DNA of 64,000 nucleotides from Cryptomeria japonica (lineage: Eukaryota > Streptophyta > Pinopsida > Cupressales > Cupressaceae), in contig NC_081414.1 in assembly GCF_030272615.1 (NCBI RefSeq), positions 814,844,569 to 814,908,568 on the forward strand, in the 5' to 3' direction. Below, one piece after another: positions 56,354 to 64,000 of this stretch; position 1 is the first letter of the stretch; every line of letters begins with the position of its first letter. The notes below the pieces were generated by a model. That model made no database searches. It was not told where the DNA came from and saw only the letters and a list, made by a program, of their open reading frames with translations. Position numbers and translations under genes: made by a program.

Positions 56354-56945
56354 AAATGAGAGAAATAGAAATGGAGAAAGAGAGAGATGGGGAGAGAAAG
56401 AGAAATAAACGGAAAGGGATGGGGAGAGAGAGATGGAGAGAGAGAGGGAAATAGAGGGAGAGATAGAGATAGAGAGTGACATAGAGAAGGGGACTCAGAG
56501 AGAGAGAGATAGGGAGTGGGGGAGATATAGAGAGTTCTAAGAGGTGGACAGAGGGATTGGGAGAGAAAGAGAGACCTAAGAGGTGGAGGGAGGGAAGGAG
56601 ATTGACGGTAAGAGATAGAGAGAGTCTGAGTGAGAGGGAGGAAGGGATAGAATGAGAGTACAAGAGACTAGAGAGAGAGAGGTGCGAAGAGGGAGAGAGA
56701 AAGAGATTGAGAAAGAGAGGTAATGAGAAAGGGAAAGAGGGAAGGGGAGGACAAAGGGAGAGAATGAGTGAGAGATACACCTGAGAGAAGGGGAGAGTGA
56801 GATAGAGAGATAAAGGATGAGAGAAAGAGACTTCAGAGAGAAAGAATGGGGGAGAGAGAGAGAGACTGAAGTAAAAAATAGAGACTTGATTCTCTCCCCT
56901 TCTCTCTTCCTCCATACCCCTTCTTCTCTCCCTCCTTCCCTCCCT

Positions 56946-56990
<45 letters not shown>

Positions 56991-57122
56991 CCATTCTTCT
57001 CTCCCTCCCTCCCTCCCCCTCCTTCTCTTTCCCTACCCCACTCTCTCTCTCTCCCTCCCTCCCTTCCTCTCTCCTTCCCTCCTTCTACCTCTCTCTCCCC
57101 TTCTCTCTCCCTCCCTCCCTCC

Positions 57123-57156
<34 letters not shown>

Positions 57157-57260
57157 CCTCCCTCTCTCCCTCCCACCCCCATCCTTCTTTCTCCCTACCC
57201 CTACACTCCCCCCCCTCTCTCTCTCTCTCCCTCTCTCCCTTCCTCCCTTTTCCTTCACAT
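56354..57260. repeat. Purine tract followed by a pyrimidine tract
   Basis: A GAGA-rich tract (about 56356-56880) is followed after a few bases by a CTCT/CCCT-rich tract (about 56891-57258). One is roughly the reverse complement of the other, so the pair can fold. Long frames on either strand are low-complexity Ser/Leu/Pro and are not genes. Confidence 0.92.
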
Positions 57261-57280
57261 TATCTTTACTACAAATAATG

Positions 57281-57451
57281 CATACAGGGTACTGAACCTA
57301 TTAGTTCACTGCCCTGCCATAATATTTTAAGGTGTAGGAGCATGCATGTGCTACTTATTACTTCTAAGCACGTACGGGTTACTGAGCCTATTAGTTCACT
57401 ACCCTACCATAACACTTTTAAGGCGTAGGAGCATGTATACACTACGTATTA
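57281..57451. repeat. Direct repeat of about 80 bp
   Basis: Two copies (57281-57360 and 57371-57451) share CCTATTAGTTCACT, CCATAA and GTAGGAGCATG. CGTACGGGTTAC and GTGCGTACAAGG nearby echo the 42515-42655 repeat. Confidence 0.75.
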
Positions 57452-57827
57452 GTACAGAGTGGAAAAAAAATTGTTTGGCTTGCCAACATTTTATAAACTA
57501 ACAGGGTGCACACGGTTATTAATATAGTGCGTACAAGGTATTTAGACATAGTTTTATTTTCCCAAGAGCCTCAATGGCCTCAAAAGAAGTTTTTGAGGTC
57601 GTTGAAGGCACCACTGCAACTATGTCTTCACTTCATCACTATTTTATACATAGAATTAAGTGATTATTTTATTTTTGTATGATTTCAAATGATTGAATTG
57701 TTGTTCTTATTAGTTTTGTCAATATTATTGTGATTTTTTAATAGTTTTGATTCAAAAAAATAATGATAGGATGCATATTTATGGTTGTTTGTTTGTTTAT
57801 GAACTTTTGTTTACATATATATGTAGA
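57452..57827. other. Upstream region of the 57.8-60.8 kb gene
   Basis: AT-rich sequence with the words GTGCACACGG and GTGCGTACAAGG near 57500-57540. It may contain the promoter of the following gene. No clear element is assigned. Confidence 0.35.
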
Positions 57828-60778
57828 ATGATTCTATTTAGGATAACTGATATCAACCATGGGAAAGAACAAGTGAGGAATGATGGAACAACGAAGGCTG
57901 AAAAGGAAAGACAAAGGAAGTGTATGAAGAAACTATGTGACATAAGAACAATGGGAGAAGAAGGTATATCATCCTCAACATCTCAATTCAATTTACCAAA
58001 CAAACATAATGCACCTAATGCGATTGAAGAAGAGACATTTGATTTACCATATGAACCTAATGCAATTGAAGAAGATACCACATTGAATAATTAATTAAAT
58101 GATGAACATACACCTTCTCTATTTGATGAATTGAATGTACATAATGCACTGATGTTAACACCTCCTAGAATCATCTGTAGGAAACCAAAGTATTTAATTG
58201 ACATTGATGAGAATATATTGAAGTCAATGCCCGATAAAATGAATCAATGAACATGTATGATAATGGTTAAAAGAATATGGCAAAACTATTTTGAAAACTT
58301 AAATTAAAACCGCAAGATGTCAATTAAGTGTTCAAATGATTAAAAATTTGAATTTTCTAGAGACAATGAAAATTCTAGGCCAAAGATCATATGAAAATAA
58401 CAGTGAAAGAACTATTGTGAGAAATCTATTTGATGCATATAAAGCTATTGGTTTAAAATCATGTACTAAAGATTCTAATGCTACTCGACGTGTCATTACA
58501 TCAACCATAATGAGCAAGAAAATTAAAAAAGATCATTTGATAAGGAAAATAAGTAAGTCATTAAACGTTAGTAGAACAATATTAAATTAAGAATTAAAGA
58601 GGTGATAAAAAATAGAGGAACCTAACAATAATTCTCTTTGGGCATTCTCGGGTAGACTACCACACAAAGACAAGGTTGTTGTTGATGCACTAAGAACATT
58701 AATTGAAAATTTTTGGCATGACAACAAAAGATTTTTGCCCAACCAAAGAGATGTTGTTAGAAGGCAAATCGGGTCTACAAATCATGAGCCACATGCCAAA
58801 CACTATTTGGATATGACTAAAACTAAATTTTATGAAAGATTCCTTCAAATGTTTCCTCAAATAAAAATTTCTCAAAGACTTTTTGAAATGGCAAAACCTT
58901 TTTATATTAAGATTAATCATTTACACACCACATGTTGTTGTAGGATGCATATTGAATTTTCCATGCACACTGATATTTTTCATCATATTTGTTCTACTTT
59001 GCACACTAACGATGTTTTGCAGGAATGTAATATACAAGCACCTCCTAAGTCGGTAAGAGAATTTATTTCAAGTGTGCTATGTAATAGACATGATGGTTGC
59101 ATTTATTATAAGATGCCTTGTTTGGAAGGTTTTGGTGCTATATGTGGTGGTTTCGAACATTTACCAAGATGTGTACATTTGGAGAGCACACATGAAATTG
59201 GTAGGAAACTAGTTTCTTTTGGAAAATACAAGATAGTCACATATGGAGTTAAAGATGGAAAATATTTGAAGAGATGTGAGCTAGTGAAAAATGATATATG
59301 TGTAGTTGAATTTATGAAAATGTTTCAAGAGAAACTAGTTTATGAGTACATAATGCATACACATAGAGCTCGATGGTTAGATGAGAAATTAAAGTTATGT
59401 AAGGACACATTTCCTCTTGGAACGATTGTCTCTATCGTTGATTTTTCTAAAAGTTATATACTACAACCTCAAAATGAAGTGAAATCTATGTATTATCATT
59501 CTACACAAGTTTCTATTTTTGTACACATAGCATTCATGCATGCAGATGATAGCACAAAGGAGGATAGAAAGGTTGTAAGAGAGTATCACTTCTACATAAG
59601 TGATGATTGTACTCATTCATCAGAGTTTGTATAAGGATTCTTTAAAGTTCTCTATGATAGTTTAGGGGAAAGGAACATAGGATACAACCGACACTTAAGA
59701 TGGTCAGATGATTGCACCGCACAATTCAAGAATGCAAGGATGTTTTATTGGTTGACAAGGATGCATATGACAAGCGGTGTACAATATTTTTGGAATTTCA
59801 TTGAGGCTGGACATGGTAAGGGAGAGCACGATGGTGCAGGAGCATGTGTAAGAAGAGCCCTAGCTGGAGAAGAATTTAGTATGAAGGTGGTACTGAGTTG
59901 ATAGATGCAGAAACAATTGTGCGATGGTGTAAGTCTATGATGGGTCTAGGTAATCTAGGTACGTCAAGGGCTCATAGATATTTTTGGTTGATCACTGAAT
60001 CTAACATTGAAAACTATCTAGATTGTTGTATAGTTGTAGGATCGAGTGACAAGCACTCATTTATGAGTTCAAATTTGAGTTCACTAGTAATTTATACGAG
60101 ACAGATGGTATGTTTTTGCTCTTCATGCATGTATTTTTTATGGGAAGAATTTGAATTGCAAGAGTGGGTTGACAAATGGTCTTGTAGACCATTGGTTCCC
60201 ATTGATACATATCAAATTCCCAAAGCACTACAATTGAGCCAGATGGAGACATCAGTGGATTTTGACCTTGTATCCAACCTAATGGATTCAAGTGATTTTT
60301 TGAGTTAATTTTTTTGCAAGTATTATTTTTGGTTCATTTTGTTGTACATCATACTTTATTTTTGGTATTAATTACCACTTTATAAAATGCAGGTCATGTG
60401 TATACAATTGTTGCAAAAGAGAGCAATGAAGAAGGAACAAATTACTATTTGTGTCATTGTGTTGAGCCAAAAAGAAAATTGACAACCAAAATCATTGACG
60501 TAGAGGGTATTGAGTACCCAATAGGGTCTGTTGTCATGAAAAGAACATGGCTCAGGAGATACCCTATCAAGAATTTTGATGTTTGGTTGTTCGGGGACTT
60601 TGAAACACACATACATATTCTTCATTTCTCTAACCTTGTTGTTGCAACAAATATTCATTTGATGAAGTATCGTGGTAGACCTCATAACAAGATTTTATGG
60701 AAAGTTCATGAATCTGACCACAAGGCAATACTTGACACAATACGGGTTAGAGTCGATCCTAAAGGCTCACTTGATTGA
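57828..60778 (+). pseudogene. Decayed intron-containing gene of an unnamed family with transposase-like acidic motifs
   Basis: The start near 57828 is uncertain. The N-terminal part is basic (KAEKERQRKCMKKLCDIR) then acidic (NAIEEETFDLPYEPNAIEED). TAA and TGA stops lie near 58095, 58250 and 58590-58612. The main frame (58622-59634) reads SLWAFSGRLPHKDK, NFWHDNKRFLPNQRDVVRR, a Cys/His cluster (HLHTTCCCRMH; then C, H and C residues to about 59180), and VSIVDFSKSYILQPQNEV. Next come YHFYISDD, a TAA at 59632-59634, then RWSDDCTAQFKNARMFYWL and FIEAGHGKGEHDGAGACVRR. A one-base frameshift near 59880 shifts to LIDAETIVRWCKSM. A phase-1 intron (60304-60392, GT to GCAG) joins SSDFLS to HVYTIVAKESNE, ending KGSLD at 60778. 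Spaced Asp residues and the final HGKG..DG block suggest an RNase H-fold nuclease or transposase. I recall similar uncharacterised proteins in bryophytes, lycophytes, conifers and animals, but cannot name a family. Confidence 0.6.
60304..60392 (+). other. Predicted intron in the 57.8-60.8 kb gene
   Basis: The donor is GTTAAT after TTGA; the acceptor is AAAATGCAG. Removing 89 bp restores one open frame from the exon ending at 60303 into the final exon. Confidence 0.65.
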
Positions 60779-60849
60779 TTCTATGATTCATAGTAGAATG
60801 ATTTTGAGAATTTTGTATCTATCATCGATAAATTAATCTATATTAATTT

Positions 60850-61150
60850 TTTGTATATATAAATGCCCATGAGCTGATTTTTACATGTTTAGGGGCATAA
60901 TTTTGTATATTTAAATGGCAATGAGCTGATTTTTGCATGTTTAGGGGCATAATTTTGTATATTTAAATGACAATGAGCTGATTTGTACATATGTAGATGC
61001 CAAATTTTGTATATTAAAATGGTGATGAGCTGAATCGCACATATTGTAATGCCAAATTTTGTATAAAACCCCATGAGATGATTTGTAAGACATTTTTTTG
61101 TACATTCAAATAGCCAAGAACTAATTTGACCATATTTAGAGGCAAATTTT
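60850..61150. repeat. 52-bp minisatellite downstream of the gene
   Basis: About six units of 51-53 bp share TTTTGTATATTTAAATGGCA, then ATGAGCTGATTT and GGGGCATAA. They decay toward the right. It begins about 70 bp after the gene's stop codon. Confidence 0.85.
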
Positions 61151-61385
61151 TTAATAATATGTGACAATGTTTTGTGACTATTTTTTGTGTCTATGTTTTA
61201 TGACTATGTTTTGAGTTTATGTTATGTGATAAGGTCAATCATGAGCATTATTGATTATTGTATAATCATGGAGAATTATTTGAGTCATTATCGGGTCATA
61301 GGGGTCATAGATTGAGTTTAGATACAATTTGAGCAAAAATTGTCAATATTGTCAAAAAAGTTGTCAAGCAACTTGTACACCACAC

Positions 61386-62950
61386 CGGTAGGGTATGACT
61401 CTCGATGTTCTAAAGCTTTGGGATGCATGAGAGGAGCATTCCTAGCATAAAATTTTCCACCTGGACATTCTTGTGACATTGGTTTGTGTTCATGATGAAC
61501 CAAATCAATTCTAGCCTATCCTGCAACTTTGCATTGCATGCAACTGATGGTTTTTATAGTAGGCAAAAAATTCTACCAATTGAAAATGTCTCTAAGTCAT
61601 CAAAAACTGAGATAGCCCATTGTAGAGGAGCCTCATGTGACCCCACAGGTTCAAATAGATCGATCATATGTGCCATGGATTGGAAGAAATAGTCCATCAA
61701 GGTTTGACCATTTTTTGGACTTAGGGCACTTGAGAGATCCTGCCAGTAGGGTATGACTCAATGTTCTGGCACTTTGGGATGCATGAGAGGAACATTCCTA
61801 GCGTAAACCTTCCCACTCAGACGGTCTCATGATATCTATTTGTGCACACGATGAACCAAATCAATTCTAGCCTATCCTACAACTTTGCCTTGCATGCAAC
61901 TGACGGTTTTTGTAGCAGGAAAAACAATGCTACCCATTGAAAATGGCTTCGATTCATCAAAAAATAAGATAGGCCATTGTAGTTGAGCCTCACACAACCC
62001 CACAGGTTCAAACGAATCGATCATATGTGTCCTGGATTGGAAGAAATAGTCCGTCAAAGTTTGACAATTTTTGGGACTCAGGGCACTTGAGAGATCGTGC
62101 ATGTAGGGTATGACTCTCGATGTTCTGGTGCTTTAGGATGAATGAAAGGAGTATTCCTAGCATAAACCTGCCCACTAAGATGTGCTTGTGATGTCAGTTT
62201 GTGCACACAATGAGCCAAATCAATTCTAGCCTATCCTACAACTTTGCATTGCATGCAACTGAAAGTTTTTAGAGCAGGCGAAAAAATGCTAGCAATTGAT
62301 AATGGATTTGAGTCATCAAAAAATGAGATAGGTCATTGTAGAGGAGCCTCATACAACCCCATAGGTTTAAACGGATTGATCATATGTGTCCTGCATTGGA
62401 AGAAACAGTCTGTCAAAGTTTGACAATTTTTTGGACTTAGGGCACTTGAGAGATCTCATCGGTAGTGTAGGACTCTCGACGTTCCAACACTTTGGGATGC
62501 ATGAGAGGAGAATGCCTAGCATAAACCTACCAACCTAGAAGCTCTCATAGTGTCAGTTTGTGCACGCAATGAACCGAATCAATTCTAGCCTATCCTGCAA
62601 CTTTGCATTGCATGTAACTGATGGTTTTTGCAGCAAGCAAAAAATGCTACCAATTGAAAATGGCTCCAAGCTGTCAAAAACCAAGATATGCCATTGTAGA
62701 GGAGCCTCACACAACCCTATAGGTTCAAACAGATCGATTATATGTGTCCTGGATTGGAATAAACAATCTGTTAAAGTTTGACAATTTTTTGGACTCAGGG
62801 CACTTGAGAGATCACACCGATAGGGTATGACTCTCAACGTTTTGGTGCTTTGGGATGCATGGGAGGAGCATGCCTAGCATAAACCTTCCCACCCAAACAT
62901 TCTTGTGATGTCAGTTTGTGTACATGACAACCAAAATTTGACCATTGTGA
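61386..62950. repeat. Tandem array of a 358-bp monomer, about 4.4 copies
   Basis: Copies begin near 61386, 61743, 62101, 62460 and 62819 (marker GTAGGGTATGACTC or a variant). Each contains CAATTCTAGCCTATCC, then TTGCATTGCATGCAACTG, and ends with GGCACTTGAGAGAT. Monomers differ by scattered substitutions. Short frames recur in each copy on both strands; none is convincingly coding. Confidence 0.92.
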
Positions 62951-63014
62951 GCGTGAGGGTGCTCTCGCACCACACACATATTGTTGTTTATATTCATATT
63001 GTCGATTTTTGTTT

Positions 63015-63306
63015 TTTATATTCATATTGTTGATTACATAGGCAAATATTCATTTAAAGTTATAAAAGGGCAGCCACCAAGTACAACAAATACACAATAA
63101 TGAACTGAATACACAGAGTTTTGTAGGGTTAATTCAACATTTTAGAAATTTTATCAAATCATATTCCACAAAATCGTAATGTTTTATATCATAGATTTTT
63201 GGTGTTTATATTCATATTGTTGATTACATAGGAAAATTATCAATTAACTTTATAAAAGGACAACCGCAAAACATGAAAAATACAAAATAATGAACTCAGT
63301 ACACAT
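63015..63306. repeat. Spaced direct repeat of about 104 bp
   Basis: Copies at about 63015-63118 and 63203-63306 share TTTATATTCATATTGTTGAT, TACATAGG and TATAAAAGG, and AATGAACT near the end. The offset is about 188 bp. Confidence 0.8.
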
Positions 63307-63479
63307 TTATTGGATCGAATATCAATGTTTATATATATTAAAAAAAGGCATGTCTGCCAAGTCAATACAAGTATTACAAAAATGTGGCATATGCCATGTC
63401 CAAATCGATATATGATAAAAATGTAGAATATATGTACATGTATTGGTCATTCTATGACCAAAACTAACAGTATATGATC
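63307..63479. other. AT-rich 3' flank of the 63.5-kb gene fragment
   Basis: AT-rich sequence with no gene. It may hold the 3' untranslated region of the minus-strand gene. Confidence 0.4.
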
Positions 63480-63930
63480 CTAAATTTGTGGTGGATTATC
63501 AAAATCAAGCTTCTTCGATGCAGTACATAGCTCTGTAGATGGCTGCAAAACCACAATTCAAAAGCCAAGTTAGAATTCTTTTGTAGAAATAGTTCACAAT
63601 TAACAACATAACTATGCATTTAATTATAATTCCTTTGCAATTGAAATGTAGATTACCTCATCGAATGATCTAGGAGCTAATGTCTTCGCTCTCCTCTCCT
63701 TGTCACTCTTAGCAGTTTTCTTGAAGACATAGTTAAAAGGATCCACGTTATGCCCATACTACGAAGAGGTCTATTGTAGATTAAATGTACAATTAATACA
63801 ATGTACTAACATATATATATCAAAAACACTTAAAAGTTATAATATAGTGAACAATGACGTACTGGTGCCTGAGATGCTTCTCCAAGGACTGAGGATGGCT
63901 CACCATCAATGGAGAAACTGTCGCTATTAT
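63480..63930 (-). pseudogene. 3' exons of an unrecognised spliced gene
   Basis: Three exons on the minus strand have matching phases. 63863-63930 codes NSDSFSIDGEPSSVLGEASQ and AP (acceptor TTTTGTATAG, donor GTACGT). 63657-63770 codes TSS, TAG, then YGHNVDPFNYVFKKTAKSD and KERRAKTLAPRSFDE (acceptor CTACAATAG, donor GTAATC). 63480-63542 codes PSTELCTASKKLDFDNPPQI and a stop (acceptor GGTTTTGCAG). All splice sites follow GT-AG and the exon ends keep one frame. One TAG (63759-63761) breaks exon 2, perhaps an old Gln or Trp codon. The 5' part is beyond the window. No family is recognised; conserved basic residues and the spliced form argue for a real former gene. Confidence 0.5.
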
Positions 63931-64000
63931 CTATACAAAAAATGATCAAAGATTAAATACAATTAATATAATGATAAGTATTGTAGGTTAAAAACAATTA

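Noticed and set aside
56337-57278. Frames of 150-190 codons rich in Ser, Leu and Pro
   Set aside because: They are translations of GAGA and CTCT simple sequence on either strand, with no coding signal.
61486-62837. Repeated 60-95 codon frames inside the 358-bp array
   Set aside because: They appear in both strands of each monomer with shifting ends. Better explained by the repeat.

Overview
The window looks like gene-poor intergenic DNA of a land plant with a large, repeat-filled nuclear genome. A gymnosperm (conifer) is my best guess. The reasons are the plant LTR-retrotransposon families, the initiator-Met and Trp tRNA primer sites, the nested insertions, many decayed copies, long AT-rich spacers and no ordinary housekeeping gene. 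The organism is an inference; nothing here names a species.

Left third (1-22766): a three-level nest. Copia A, cut by the left edge, has its RT/RNase H tail at 1-810 and a 3' LTR starting at 1151. Copia B (1575-21923) landed in that LTR and made a TTGAA duplication. A Ty3/gypsy Tat-like element C (8797-21760, minus strand) then landed in the 3' LTR of B and made a CTATG duplication. C has 1660-bp LTRs, a primer site matching tRNA-Trp, a protease-RT-RNase H-second RNase H-integrase frame broken by two TAG codons, and a plant mobile domain (PMD) gene on the opposite strand between integrase and 3' LTR.

Middle (22767-42677): AT-rich spacer with a LINE-like scrap and a tRNA-like SINE scrap; a decayed minus-strand gypsy relative of C (D, about 28524-34145) keeping one LTR, gag zinc knuckle and part of protease; a LINE RNase H scrap; then element E (about 34858-39869), with two LTRs of about 1.4 kb around gag and protease only.

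Right (42678-64000): a LARD-like non-autonomous element (minus strand, 42678-54576) with LTRs of about 4.2 kb and a 3.55-kb interior without coding domains; low-complexity and palindromic arrays (54577-57540); a decayed intron-containing gene (57828-60778) of an unnamed family with Cys/His clusters and RNase H-fold-like acidic motifs; a 52-bp and a 358-bp tandem array; and three spliced 3' exons of an unrecognised minus-strand gene at 63480-63930.

The genes here do not form a pathway. They are mobile-element parts at different stages of decay. The most interesting items are the PMD gene carried antisense by C, the unnamed 57.8-60.8 kb gene, the paired hairpins shared by C and D, and a strong excess of TAG among nonsense codons.
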